A stretch of 64,000 nucleotides of DNA from Fictibacillus fluitans (GCF_030418125.1 NZ_JAUHTR010000003.1:248001-312000); one strand, 5' to 3'; shown: positions 17,374-25,642, counted from the first letter of the stretch. Made by a program: numbers and translations. Notes: generated by a model not told the origin, from the letters alone.

Positions 17374-17395
17374 GAGCCGGCGGGCTCTTTTTTTT
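17374..17395. terminator. Bidirectional terminator between protease and phr
   Basis: GAGCC-GGCG-GGCTC is flanked by an A-run on the left and eight T residues on the right, so it can terminate both the protease and the rap-phr transcripts. Confidence 0.85.
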
Positions 17396-17398
17396 CAA

Positions 17399-17524
17399 TT
17401 AAAGATGTGTAGGATTGTCACGAATTACGCCATGCTCGGCTTCGAAGCTTCCATTACTTGCAACTGCGCCGAAGAGCGCGGTCAAAACCAAAAATGTTCC
17501 CAAAAGAATTTTTGCTTTTTTCAT
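17399..17524 (-). CDS. phr: Phr-type signal peptide precursor
   Basis: A 41-codon gene overlapping the end of the rap gene by the four bases ATGA. The product has a lysine start (MKKAK), a hydrophobic core ILLGTFLVLTALFGAVA, a polar linker and a short C-terminal tail ending VIRDNPTHL. This is the standard layout of Phr pro-peptides, which are exported, trimmed to a penta- or hexapeptide and re-imported by Opp to inhibit the cognate Rap. The mature peptide is not certain; RDNPT or DNPTHL are candidates. It is followed at once by a terminator, completing a rap-phr cassette. Confidence 0.8.
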   Translation of the reverse strand: MKKAKILLGTFLVLTALFGAVASNGSFEAEHGVIRDNPTHL

Positions 17525-18615
17525 CGTAAATACCCCATTTCTTCGATTTTGGTTTTAGCGCGGAACGCTTGGTAAAAGTAAGTGCTGGCTTTTTCAAATT
17601 GTCTTTCATGATGAAGAAGGGTAGCAAGAGCTTCTGTGTAATCCTGCACAAAACCCCAAAGCTGTTTTTCTTCAAAGTATTTCAAATGCTCAATGACAAT
17701 CTGTTCAATTTCCCCGAAAGGAAGATCAGAGTACTGGGCATTTAAAATTTGCAGGTGGTGGAGATACTCTTCATTTTCAGCGCTGCTGCACACATCCATG
17801 CCTTGATGAAGATAATAAAATCCATTTTCCTTATCATTCATCTTGAAGTATTCACGTGCAAGCAGAAAGGTAAGCTTGTGAGGAATAAATTTTTTACTGT
17901 AGAGCTCGCCCAGATGACGGATGGCAATATCGGACAAGTTTTGTTCAGAATAAAGAAAACCCAGATTATAGCGGATAAAGTTGAGCAATTCTTCATTTTT
18001 AAATTTTTCCGCGATATCCAGAGAATCTAAAAAATGCTCTTCTGCCTGTTCATATTGTTTGAGGCTGAGGCTGCACAAACCCAGTATGTTTTCACAATCC
18101 GCGCATCTTAAATCATTCTTTGAAACATCTTCAAAGGTCTCCCTGGCCATTTTTGCATAATTGATGGCAAGCAAAAATTTCCGGGTATGATAGAAGGCGG
18201 CAGCCGCTTTATAAAAGAATTCAGCCACTTCAATTTTATCCTCCACACAGCCTAAAAAGCGCTCTGCGATCTGGTAACAGGTAACAGCATTTACGTGCCG
18301 GTTCATGCTGGACGCAAACATGCCATTTAAGAAGTGATAATAAAACGCCATTTCAGGGGAAAGTTGTCCTTCCAGCAGTTCCAGTTGCTGCAAAAGGACT
18401 TCGGTGTCTTCATACCTTTTATGGATGAGTGTATACCGCGTCTCCAGCAGAGAGTGCCATAGCAGTTCCTGATGATCCAGTTCAGCAGGATCAAGCTGTT
18501 CCAGTATCTCAACATTTAATTCCTCGGCAACTGCCAGATTGCGATCCCTCATACTTACATTCCATCGACTGAGCAATTCAATGACTTCAGACGCCTTTTC
18601 TGTTTGTAATATCAT
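17521..18615 (-). CDS. rap: Rap-family tetratricopeptide regulator
   Basis: A 364-residue all-helical protein with the Rap layout. An N-terminal three-helix bundle (VIELLSRWNVSMRDRNLAVAEELNVEILEQL) is followed by about six TPR repeats, such as AEFFYKAAAAFYHTRKFLLAINYAKMARETF and LRCADCENILGLCSLSLKQYEQAEEHFLDSL. Rap proteins either dephosphorylate response regulators such as Spo0F or bind DNA-binding regulators such as ComA; which applies cannot be told. AAGGAGAG precedes the ATG. The adjacent phr gene encodes its presumed inhibitor peptide. Confidence 0.88.
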   Translation of the reverse strand: MILQTEKASEVIELLSRWNVSMRDRNLAVAEELNVEILEQLDPAELDHQELLWHSLLETRYTLIHKRYEDTEVLLQQLELLEGQLSPEMAFYYHFLNGMFASSMNRHVNAVTCYQIAERFLGCVEDKIEVAEFFYKAAAAFYHTRKFLLAINYAKMARETFEDVSKNDLRCADCENILGLCSLSLKQYEQAEEHFLDSLDIAEKFKNEELLNFIRYNLGFLYSEQNLSDIAIRHLGELYSKKFIPHKLTFLLAREYFKMNDKENGFYYLHQGMDVCSSAENEEYLHHLQILNAQYSDLPFGEIEQIVIEHLKYFEEKQLWGFVQDYTEALATLLHHERQFEKASTYFYQAFRAKTKIEEMGYLR

Positions 18616-18669
18616 GATAACTCTCCTTAAGAAGGTTATATCAAAATAGTAGCATATAATGGAAAAAGT

Positions 18670-18738
18670 AAACTTGGGAAAGTGAACCCGAAATTATTAC
18701 AATAAATGAGGTGTTTCAGACTCTATTTTCCCAAGTTT
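18670..18738. repeat. 12-bp perfect inverted repeat upstream of rap
   Basis: AAACTTGGGAAA at 18670-18681 is exactly complementary to TTTCCCAAGTTT at 18727-18738, with 45 bases between. It lies in the 209-bp gap between the divergent rap and lysine-rich protein genes. It could be an operator pair or a leader hairpin. Confidence 0.6.
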
Positions 18739-18824
18739 TTATAAAATTGAGATTAATCCGTTTGTTTTAAATGGGTTTACGAAGGCCGCTGCCGTGGTAT
18801 GTAGCTATGAGGAAGGTGTAAGAA

Positions 18825-19574
18825 ATGTATAAGTTTATGATTGCCATACCGCTTCTGCTGATAGGAATATGGCTGGGATATGAAGGACAGGAAAAATCGG
18901 CAACACCTGAAACAAAGGCAAAGGCAAGTGAAACCAAGACCATCCATACGTTATCAAATGTAATTGTTTCAACTGATCAATTACATAATAACGATCAACA
19001 AATTCTACTGGAGCAGGTCATTTCTACGGATCAGCTTTTTCAGAACGTCCCGGTACAAAGGATGGAGCAGCCTGTTAATACTGGCAGTCCTGCTGAAAAA
19101 GAAAAGGTCGAAAAGACGGAGAACAAAGCAGCAGCCGTGCCCGAAAAGATAGAGCAAAAAAATAATGATAAAGAAAAAACAAAAGTAAAAAAAGAGCGTA
19201 ACAGCAAGGAGCAAAAGGAGAAAGATAAGAACGAAGGAAAACAAAAAGGCAAACATAAAAATGAAAGCAAAATTGTAAAAAAGAAAAAACCTGCAGGACC
19301 ACCCGCCCATCCGCCTAAGGCAAAACCGGAAAAAGCAGAAAAAAAACCGAAGAAGCCAAAAAAGCCAAAGAAGCCGGAACCACCGCAAAAGGCAGATCCA
19401 AAGAACAAGCCTGATGTGGAGAAAAATCCTGGGCCAGCAAAGGATATGGAAGCAGATAACGATGCGGATCCAGATGAAACAATGCCGCCAAACCAAAACA
19501 ATGAGAACAATCAACAGGATCAACCAAATCCAGGGCCAAATCCGGCAGCCATGGAAAAACAGGATACCGAATAA
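18825..19574 (+). CDS. Membrane-anchored Lys/Pro/Glu-rich low-complexity protein
   Basis: The 249-residue protein has a single hydrophobic N-terminal helix (residues 3-18) and then almost only charged and polar residues. Lysine/glutamate-rich stretches occupy about 90-165, a KPKKP-type repeat 165-195, and an Asn/Gln/Pro/Asp-rich acidic tail follows. No globular domain is visible. Residues 47-75 contain two similar segments, VIVSTDQL and QVISTDQL. It may be a wall-spanning or spore-associated polymer-binding protein, but this is a guess. GGAAGGTG precedes the ATG and a terminator follows. Confidence 0.65.
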   Translation: MYKFMIAIPLLLIGIWLGYEGQEKSATPETKAKASETKTIHTLSNVIVSTDQLHNNDQQILLEQVISTDQLFQNVPVQRMEQPVNTGSPAEKEKVEKTENKAAAVPEKIEQKNNDKEKTKVKKERNSKEQKEKDKNEGKQKGKHKNESKIVKKKKPAGPPAHPPKAKPEKAEKKPKKPKKPKKPEPPQKADPKNKPDVEKNPGPAKDMEADNDADPDETMPPNQNNENNQQDQPNPGPNPAAMEKQDTE

Positions 19575-19576
19575 AC

Positions 19577-19608
19577 AAAAAAGCCTTTAATCCATCAAGG
19601 GCTTTTTT
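19577..19608 (+). terminator. Rho-independent terminator
   Basis: AAAAAGCCTT pairs with AAGGGCTTTTTT; the right arm provides the T-run. Confidence 0.75.
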
Positions 19609-19655
19609 ATATCCAGAAAAATCAGCTGTTCATTGATTAATTGGAGGTGCTGTAT

Positions 19656-21089
19656 ATGCATATCTTTACGGGAGCAGAAATTAAACAAATCGATCAAATC
19701 GCCCAAAAAAGCGGACTTGATGTTTTCACATTGATGGAAAATGCAGGACGAGCGTTGTTTGAGGAAATGAAGAAGCACATTGGCAAAAAAGACCGGATTC
19801 TGATTATGTCAGGAAAAGGAAACAATGGCGGTGACGGAATTGTGCTGGCCCGGTATTTGCAGCAGCATGGCTATTCTTGCGAACTTGTTTTACCTGCCGG
19901 AAAGCCTAAAAGTGAAACTGCCCTGAAGCATTTTACCCACTATACGTCCTGCGGGCTTAAAGTATCAGAAATACAGGGGAAATATGATGTGATCGTTGAT
20001 GCCCTTCTTGGGGCAGGAGCAACACCTCCTTTACAAGGTGAGATACAAAAGGTGATCCATTGGGCGAACGAACAGCATGCCCTTAAAATTGCTGTGGATC
20101 TGCCAACGGGAGTATCGGCAGATGAGGGATGGGCGGATGAAGCTTTTCAGGCGAATTATACATATTGCCTCCACGGATATAAACCTTCCGCATTTTTGGA
20201 AGGAAGCACAGATTATTACGGAGAGAAAAAGGTTCTTGGGATAGGTTTGCCACAAGAATCGAAATGGCAGGTATGGACAGAAGAGCATGTAAAACGGACC
20301 TTCCAAAAAAGGGAGCAAAAAGCCCACAAAGGAACGTTTGGAACGGGGCTGCTTCTTGCCGGTTCGGATGAAATGCCTGGAAGTGCGCTTCTAGCCGGAA
20401 TAGGTGCGCTGCGGAGCGGAATTGGCAAATTGACGATTGGCACAAGCCGGTTTGTGGCAGGTGTTCTTGCAGGGCGGATTCCGGAGGCCATGTATGCGCA
20501 CGATGGGCTTCAGAAAGTGGTGAATGGCCAGGTGCCAAAAGGTATGAAGGCTTGTGCGATCGGACCGGGGCTTCCGAATCCAGAAGAGATTGAACAGGCT
20601 TTAAAGGTATTGTTTCAATCCGATTTACCCCTGATTATCGATGCAGGAGCACTCCAAGAACGCCGGTATCCGAGCAGGAAAGCTGAAATCATTTTGACGC
20701 CGCATCCTGGAGAATTCAGCAAAATGACCGGTATTCCTGTTCCGGATATTCAAAAAAACCGTCTTTACTTTGCCCAAAAGTATGCACAGGAACAAGGTGT
20801 TATTACCGTCTTAAAAGGAAGAAATACCGTGATTGCCTTTCCAGATGGAGATTTGTTTGTAAATGAAACCGGAAATGCGGGCCTTGCAAAGGGAGGCACA
20901 GGCGATACACTGACCGGTATGCTCCTGGCTTTTGTTTCTGCGGAAAAAGACATCAAATCGGCTGTGGCAAACGCTGTTTATTTTCATGGCTGCAGTGCAG
21001 ACCACTGGGGAAAAACAAAAGCACAGCGGGGGCTATTGGCCAGTGATGTAAGTGAGCTGCTTCCAGACATAATGAAGAGTTTCGAATAA
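19656..21089 (+). CDS. nnrD: Bifunctional NAD(P)HX epimerase/dehydratase
   Basis: A 477-residue fusion that repairs hydrated NADH and NADPH. The N-terminal YjeF epimerase domain (about 1-205) has SGKGNNGGDGIVLARYL and VDALLGAGATPPLQG. The C-terminal ribokinase-like ADP-dependent dehydratase (about 225-475) has GALRSGIGKLTIG, LTPHPGEFSKMTG and the GGTGDTLTGMLL phosphate loop. The start at 19656 is set by GGAGGTG six bases upstream; the ATG at 19641 precedes that site. It stands alone. Confidence 0.94.
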   Translation: MHIFTGAEIKQIDQIAQKSGLDVFTLMENAGRALFEEMKKHIGKKDRILIMSGKGNNGGDGIVLARYLQQHGYSCELVLPAGKPKSETALKHFTHYTSCGLKVSEIQGKYDVIVDALLGAGATPPLQGEIQKVIHWANEQHALKIAVDLPTGVSADEGWADEAFQANYTYCLHGYKPSAFLEGSTDYYGEKKVLGIGLPQESKWQVWTEEHVKRTFQKREQKAHKGTFGTGLLLAGSDEMPGSALLAGIGALRSGIGKLTIGTSRFVAGVLAGRIPEAMYAHDGLQKVVNGQVPKGMKACAIGPGLPNPEEIEQALKVLFQSDLPLIIDAGALQERRYPSRKAEIILTPHPGEFSKMTGIPVPDIQKNRLYFAQKYAQEQGVITVLKGRNTVIAFPDGDLFVNETGNAGLAKGGTGDTLTGMLLAFVSAEKDIKSAVANAVYFHGCSADHWGKTKAQRGLLASDVSELLPDIMKSFE

Positions 21090-21227
21090 ACCAGCAAGCA
21101 AAAGAAAAAGAGGTTTTAAATAAGGCGGAAATGGATAAATATTGATTATGTATGTTTTGTCAAATTAAGTCGAAAAATATCGAAAGGAGGAGAAGAAGGG
21201 GTAACGGAAATCACTAAGGAGGAAATT

Positions 21228-22838
21228 ATGTCAGATCAAGGACCATTCAAAAAGTCGATATCATTGTTAGATCTTATACTAATTGGACTAGGAGCTATAT
21301 TCGGATCAGCCTGGCTGTTTGCTGTAAGTAATGTTGCATCAAAAGCTGGACCGATCGGCAGTTTCTCATGGATTATCGGCGGCCTTATTGTTCTCCTCAT
21401 CGGGTTTGTTTACGCCGAACTGGGCGCAGCTCTCCCGCGTACAGGAGGTATCTTAAGATATCCAGTTTATTCGCATGGACCCTTAGTAGGCTACTTGATT
21501 TCATTTATCACGATAGTTGCCTACACCAGTCTAATATCAATTGAAGTTACAGCAGTAAGACAGTATGTGGCTTATTGGTTCCCGGGACTCACCAAGGCAG
21601 GATCGGATTCCCCCACCATTGCCGGCTGGCTGCTGCAGTTCGCCCTGCTATGCCTTTTCTTCCTTTTAAATTATTGGAGTGTCAAGGCGTTTACCAAGTC
21701 AAATGTAATTATTTCTATCTTTAAATATTTTGTTCCGCTTACGATCATCGTCGTTCTTGCGTTTCATTTTAAATCAGGTAACTTTTCAACAGAAGGGTTT
21801 GCTCCATTCGGGTTTCAGGGAGTTCAGGCAGCCATATCAACGGGCGGTGTGATGTTTGCCTATCTGGGTCTTCATCCCATTGTTTCTGTGGCGGGGGAAG
21901 TAAAAAATCCGCAGCGGAATATTCCGATCGCTTTGATTGTCTGTATCGTACTTGCGGCCATTATTTATACGCTGCTCCAGGTTTTGTTTATTGGTGCAAT
22001 CCCGACCGATATCCTGTCTAATGGATGGCCGAAAATTGCACAGGAATTTGCGCTTCCTTTTAAAGATATTGCCGTTGCACTCGGATTGGGCTGGCTTGCT
22101 ACAATCGTTGTGCTGGATGCCATTATCTCTCCAGGAGGAAACGGGAATATTTTTATGAATACTACATCCCGTCTTGTGTATGCATGGAGCAGGACCGGGA
22201 CCCTGTTTAATGTTTTTTCAAAAGTAAATGAAAAAACGGGGATTCCAAGACCTTCCCTGTGGCTCTCATTCGGTCTGGCCGTATTTTGGACGCTGCCATT
22301 TCCGTCCTGGAATGCCTTGGTCAACGTATGTTCAGTGGCGCTGATTCTATCTTATGCGATTGCTCCAATTTCATCTGCAGCGTTCCGCATTAATGCAAAA
22401 GACCTTCACAAGCCTTTTACGTTAAAGGGTATGAATATTATTGCTCCATTGTCATTTATCTTCGCCACCTATATCGTATACTGGTCAGGATGGAAGACCA
22501 TTTCATGGCTGATTGGTTCACAGCTCTTGATGTTCATCATCTATTTGCTGTTTTCCAAATACGTACCGACAAAGGATGTCAGCCTGTCACAGCAAATCAA
22601 ATCATCATGGTGGCTCATTGTCTACTATGTAATGATGCTGATCATCTCTTACATCGGTTCGTTTGGCGGAGGGAAAGGAATATTGGGCAATCCATGGGAT
22701 TTGATTATCATTGCCATTGGGGCGCTCGCCATTTATTTCTGGGCTAAGTATTCTGGACTTCCAAAAGCCATCATTGATAATGATGACGAAGACATTGCAG
22801 GGGATGAGAACCCTGAACTGAAAGGACCAACCGCTTAG
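21228..22838 (+). CDS. APC-family amino-acid permease (YbeC/AimA-like)
   Basis: A 536-residue permease with about twelve to fourteen hydrophobic segments. The first helix carries the APC substrate-site glycines (LGAIFGSAWLFA), and GGVMFAYLGLHPIVSVAGEVKNPQRNIP matches the helix 6 to loop region. Size and sequence style are close to B. subtilis YbeC (AimA), a glutamate/serine transporter, but the substrate is not proven. AAGGAGG precedes the ATG; a second purine-rich site GAAAGGAGGAG lies 45 bases upstream with no obvious leader peptide. The tail is acidic. Confidence 0.8.
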   Translation: MSDQGPFKKSISLLDLILIGLGAIFGSAWLFAVSNVASKAGPIGSFSWIIGGLIVLLIGFVYAELGAALPRTGGILRYPVYSHGPLVGYLISFITIVAYTSLISIEVTAVRQYVAYWFPGLTKAGSDSPTIAGWLLQFALLCLFFLLNYWSVKAFTKSNVIISIFKYFVPLTIIVVLAFHFKSGNFSTEGFAPFGFQGVQAAISTGGVMFAYLGLHPIVSVAGEVKNPQRNIPIALIVCIVLAAIIYTLLQVLFIGAIPTDILSNGWPKIAQEFALPFKDIAVALGLGWLATIVVLDAIISPGGNGNIFMNTTSRLVYAWSRTGTLFNVFSKVNEKTGIPRPSLWLSFGLAVFWTLPFPSWNALVNVCSVALILSYAIAPISSAAFRINAKDLHKPFTLKGMNIIAPLSFIFATYIVYWSGWKTISWLIGSQLLMFIIYLLFSKYVPTKDVSLSQQIKSSWWLIVYYVMMLIISYIGSFGGGKGILGNPWDLIIIAIGALAIYFWAKYSGLPKAIIDNDDEDIAGDENPELKGPTA

Positions 22839-22849
22839 TTATATAAGAA

Positions 22850-22880
22850 GAGCCTTCTCCGGAAAGGAGAGGGCTCTTTT
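22850..22880 (+). terminator. Terminator of the permease gene
   Basis: GAGCCTTCTCC pairs with GGAGAGGGCTC (one G-U or bulge) and is followed by T residues. Confidence 0.8.
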
Positions 22881-22941
22881 ACTTTTTAAAAAACTTTCCA
22901 GGCCGAAGTTGTTACTTATACACTTTTTTATACATAATTAC

Positions 22942-22986
22942 TTGACGTCAATTAGTTATTTATTTATACTAACTTATGTTAAGTAA
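22942..22986 (+). promoter_or_regulatory. SigA promoter with overlapping palindromic operator (second copy)
   Basis: TTGACG (22942-22947), a 17-bp spacer and TATACT (22965-22970) are followed, from the last base of the -10, by TAACTTATGTTAAGTAA (22970-22986). This 17-mer matches the one before the nitroreductase gene (2414-2430) in 14 positions and sits at exactly the same offset. It differs from TACT-N7-AGTA at one base. A common YodB/CatR-like repressor is the simplest reading. Confidence 0.7.
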
Positions 22987-23026
22987 CTTGGTGGGTAATA
23001 TTCTAGTTGTCAGGAGGTATGATGCG

Positions 23027-23440
23027 ATGAGAGGAAAGGATGCAGGAGCCTTTATTTTAAGAATTTTTATCGGTGTTGCCTTTTTAATACACGGATCTTT
23101 AAAATTTCAGGGGGGAATCGGAAATACAGCAGGCTGGTTTGACAGCATCGGTTTACCTGGTTTTTTAGCTTACATCGTTGCGGTTATTGAACTGGCAGGG
23201 GGAGTTCTGTTGATTCTTGGTTTGGGAACCCGTGTGGTCGCTTTTTTGTTTGCCGTTATTCTGCTTGGTGCGGTCTTTACGGTAAAAGCACAAGCGGGCT
23301 TTACCGGGAACGGCCAGTCAGCCGGATATGAACTAGACTTGGCGTATTTGGTCATCTCTGTATTTTTGTTGTTGAACGGCAGCTGTTTGTTGTCATTGGA
23401 TGTGATGTTACAAAAAAATAAAACGGTTCATTACCAATAA
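23027..23440 (+). CDS. DoxX-family membrane protein (CatD/MhqP-like)
   Basis: A 137-residue protein with four hydrophobic helices. Family motifs are LRIFIGVAFLIHGSLKF (helix 1), PGFLAYIVAVIELAGGVLLILGLGTR and the C-terminal YELDLAYLVISVFLLLNG. B. subtilis relatives CatD and MhqP are induced by catechol and quinones and accompany ring-cleaving dioxygenases. The start at 23027 has AGGAGGT upstream; the ATG at 22976 lies inside the operator at the predicted transcription start and is rejected. The promoter shared with the nitroreductase points to electrophile stress. Confidence 0.85.
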   Translation: MRGKDAGAFILRIFIGVAFLIHGSLKFQGGIGNTAGWFDSIGLPGFLAYIVAVIELAGGVLLILGLGTRVVAFLFAVILLGAVFTVKAQAGFTGNGQSAGYELDLAYLVISVFLLLNGSCLLSLDVMLQKNKTVHYQ

Positions 23441-23472
23441 AAAAATACCAGCCCTCAAGGCTGGTATTTTTT
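23441..23472. terminator. Bidirectional terminator
   Basis: AAAAATACCAGCC pairs with GGCTGGTATTTTTT, serving the convergent doxX and vanY-like genes. Confidence 0.85.
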
Positions 23473-23475
23473 CGT

Positions 23476-24411
23476 TTATTCGCCGTTTGTTACAGGAACT
23501 GCGTTGAAATATTCTTCAAGTGTCCCATTCTTGGCCACAATCTTTTTGGAAACAGATTTACCGACATAACGGATATGCCATGGTTCGTATTTATAGCCTG
23601 TAATATTTTCCTTGCCTTCAGGATACCTGATGATAAAACCGAAATCAGGAGCGTTCTTTGCCAGCCACTTTGCTTCAGCCGTATCGCCGAAACAATCCTG
23701 AGCAGGGCATTTGCCACCGTCGCCGGCTACATCGATGGCAAGTCCTGTTTCGTGTTCACTTGTGCCAGGCAGCGCACTGTATGTACGGGCCTTTTCGTAG
23801 CCATCTCGTTTGGCGTAGTTGTTAAAAAGGGATGTTTGGGTCTCATGGGAACGATAGGCTGAAACCCCAGTAAGGTTAATCCCGTCTTTTTTTGCAGCAT
23901 CAAACATTTGTTCGAGTGCTCCTGCTGCTTGTTTGCGCATCATCCGTTTTTCAATTTTCTCACTGAAAATAAAAGGTACGTCCGGATACACAAGGTCTGC
24001 CGGCTTATAATCTTCGGGAAGTTTAGAACGCTTATTTACAAGAACCGGTATACTTTCAGGATGTGCGACAACAGAAATGCTGTCGTTATTCTTGGTTTCT
24101 GGTTTAGGCTTTTTCGTATCCTGAGAAGGCTCGGTTGGATCGTTCTTTGCAGGTTCCTGCCCGTCCTTTGGTTCAGGATCCTGGCTGACTTTCCCGCCAT
24201 TATTTTTGGTTTCATCACTTGGCTTGTTTTGATTTGACGTTTTGTTATCATCGTTCTTTTTAGATTGATCTTTCTCTTGCTGTGTTTCTTTTGCATGATC
24301 TTCAGTCTTGTGGGATGTGCTTTCTTTTTGGGAAGGCTCATCGTTCGAGCAGCCTGTAAACAGAACAAGGCTCAAGGCTAAAGACAGTCCGGACACCAAT
24401 TTGACTTTCAT
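23476..24411 (-). CDS. D-alanyl-D-alanine carboxypeptidase lipoprotein (VanY/M15B)
   Basis: A 311-residue lipoprotein. The signal peptide ends in lipobox LFTGC (Cys at residue 21), followed by a long disordered Lys/Glu/Asp/Pro linker to about residue 120. The C-terminal M15B domain has SAYRSHETQ, SEHETGLAIDV (zinc His and Asp) and PWHIRYVG (catalytic Glu/zinc His region). It trims D-Ala or other peptide cross-link ends of peptidoglycan on the outer face, like B. subtilis YodJ or pneumococcal DacB/LdcB. AAAGGAAG precedes the ATG. Confidence 0.9.
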   Translation of the reverse strand: MKVKLVSGLSLALSLVLFTGCSNDEPSQKESTSHKTEDHAKETQQEKDQSKKNDDNKTSNQNKPSDETKNNGGKVSQDPEPKDGQEPAKNDPTEPSQDTKKPKPETKNNDSISVVAHPESIPVLVNKRSKLPEDYKPADLVYPDVPFIFSEKIEKRMMRKQAAGALEQMFDAAKKDGINLTGVSAYRSHETQTSLFNNYAKRDGYEKARTYSALPGTSEHETGLAIDVAGDGGKCPAQDCFGDTAEAKWLAKNAPDFGFIIRYPEGKENITGYKYEPWHIRYVGKSVSKKIVAKNGTLEEYFNAVPVTNGE

Positions 24412-24620
24412 AGGTAAAACTTCCTTTCAGATGACGTTCAGAAAAATACTTTACCATCATTTAAGATGAATGAAAAGAGATATTTAATTCTTTTCTATTA
24501 TATCTAAACTTCCCCCCTGGACCATGTGTGAAACTGAACGTTATATGAACTTCTCACCGTATAATGAACCGATTCGTTAAACTTTCATAAAATAAATAAT
24601 TGAAAATATTGAATTTTCAT

Positions 24621-24646
24621 GTTTATCTCTTTTAAAGAGGGGGAAT
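24621..24646 (+). promoter_or_regulatory. Candidate SigB-type promoter
   Basis: GTTTAT (24621-24626), 14 bases, then GGGAAT (24641-24646) resembles the SigB consensus GTTTAA-N12-15-GGGTAT. It stands 34 bases ahead of the 49-codon gene. The presence of an RsbR-type protein elsewhere in the window makes a SigB system plausible. Confidence 0.45.
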
Positions 24647-24679
24647 AGAGTTAGAAACTTGTTAAGGAGGGATGGACAA

Positions 24680-24829
24680 ATGGAGATCAATCAAGTTGAG
24701 CAGCCCGTTTCGAAGCAAATAACGCAGTCCGTTCCTAAGCAGCCGTTATTAAGGGCAGCGGGGACATTGGAAAAACCGGATGAAAACAGAAAGCCTGAGT
24801 ATGAATTAACCTTTTTAAACCCAAATTGA
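24680..24829 (+). CDS. Small hypothetical protein, 49 residues
   Basis: A short frame with a textbook ribosome binding site (AAGGAGGG, nine bases before the ATG) and a strong terminator 35 bases after the stop. The product begins MEINQVEQPVSKQ, is polar and rich in Gln, Pro and Lys with no hydrophobic helix, and ends in YELTFLNPN. I recognise no family. The signals on both sides and a SigB-like promoter upstream support a real gene, perhaps a small stress or spore protein. Confidence 0.6.
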   Translation: MEINQVEQPVSKQITQSVPKQPLLRAAGTLEKPDENRKPEYELTFLNPN

Positions 24830-24863
24830 TTTTCCAGGAGCATATGCCAATGTTGAATTAAAA

Positions 24864-24902
24864 GGCCTGAACTCACATTTCTCACGAGTTCAGGCCATTT
24901 AT
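24864..24902 (+). terminator. Terminator of the 49-residue gene
   Basis: A perfect 11-bp stem GGCCTGAACTC / GAGTTCAGGCC is followed by ATTTATT. Confidence 0.8.
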
Positions 24903-24978
24903 TATGGAAAAAAGATTTTCCGGCTGAGAAGCTTCGTGTTATCCTGATAATGGAAGTGAATCCAAGAGGGGGATGGCG

Positions 24979-25614
24979 ATGGAGTTTCAAAACCTTATTA
25001 CGACCGAGGAGCAGTTTCAAGAGCTGCAAGCCCATGCTGGCAGCCCGAGTATACGCGCTGCCAATAAAGTCATTGACCGGCTTGATGCACATTGCGTAAA
25101 TTTTATTTCAAAGTCTCCATTTCTTTCATTGGCTACTTATGGTCCTGACGGCTGCTGTGATGTTTCACCCCGGGGGGATCAGCCTGGTTTTGTTACTGTA
25201 TTGAGTGAACAATACTTGTTTATCCCTGAACGCAAAGGGAACAACCGGCTGGATTCGGCAAAAAATATACTAAAGAATCCCGGTGTGGGCCTCCTGTTCA
25301 TGATTCCGGGCATGGGAGAAACCCTGCGGATCAATGGCAAAGCGATGCTCACCCGTGATTCCAAGCTTCTCGAGCAGGACTCTGTTAAGGGCAATCCTCC
25401 GCTTTTCGGTGTAATTGTAAAAGCAGAGGAATGTTTTATCCACTGTGCCAAGGCTTTTATCAGGTCGGGAATATGGGACCCGCAAACATGGCTTTCGAAG
25501 GAATTGCTGCCTTCTGCTGCTGCAATTATGGCAGCCCACATGAATCTGCCGGCTATGGGAGAAGAGCAAGTGGCTGAAGGACTGAAAGAAAGCTATCAAA
25601 CCCGGCTTTATTAA
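24979..25614 (+). CDS. PNPOx-like FMN-binding oxidoreductase
   Basis: A 211-residue split-barrel flavoprotein of the pyridoxamine-phosphate-oxidase superfamily (MSMEG_1061-like). Typical pieces are FISKSPFLSLATYGPDGCCDVSPRGD, LFIPERKGNNRLDSAKNILKNPGVGLLFMIPG and ECFIHCAKAFIRSGIW. The reaction is unknown in most members. Two in-frame ATGs (24973, 24979) are possible; the second has the better distance to GAGGGGG. It is convergent with the sortase gene across a terminator. Confidence 0.82.
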   Translation: MEFQNLITTEEQFQELQAHAGSPSIRAANKVIDRLDAHCVNFISKSPFLSLATYGPDGCCDVSPRGDQPGFVTVLSEQYLFIPERKGNNRLDSAKNILKNPGVGLLFMIPGMGETLRINGKAMLTRDSKLLEQDSVKGNPPLFGVIVKAEECFIHCAKAFIRSGIWDPQTWLSKELLPSAAAIMAAHMNLPAMGEEQVAEGLKESYQTRLY

Positions 25615-25642
25615 AAAAGAATGCCCCTCGGCATTCTTTTTC
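25614..25642. terminator. Bidirectional terminator
   Basis: AGAATGCC-CCTC-GGCATTCT is flanked by A- and T-runs, between the FMN protein and sortase genes. Confidence 0.8.

Noticed and set aside
19005-19523. Minus-strand frames opposite the lysine-rich protein gene
   Set aside because: They read as Phe/Leu-rich strings, the expected mirror of lysine codons (AAA/AAG), and lack start signals.
21150-21185. Possible cluster of Spo0A-like boxes before the permease gene
   Set aside because: TTGTCAAA, AAGTCGAA and ATATCGAA each deviate from TTGTCGAA, and the region is AT-rich, so matches are expected by chance.
22976-23026. Upstream ATG extension of the DoxX gene
   Set aside because: It falls inside the operator at the predicted transcription start, while AGGAGGT stands before the ATG at 23027.
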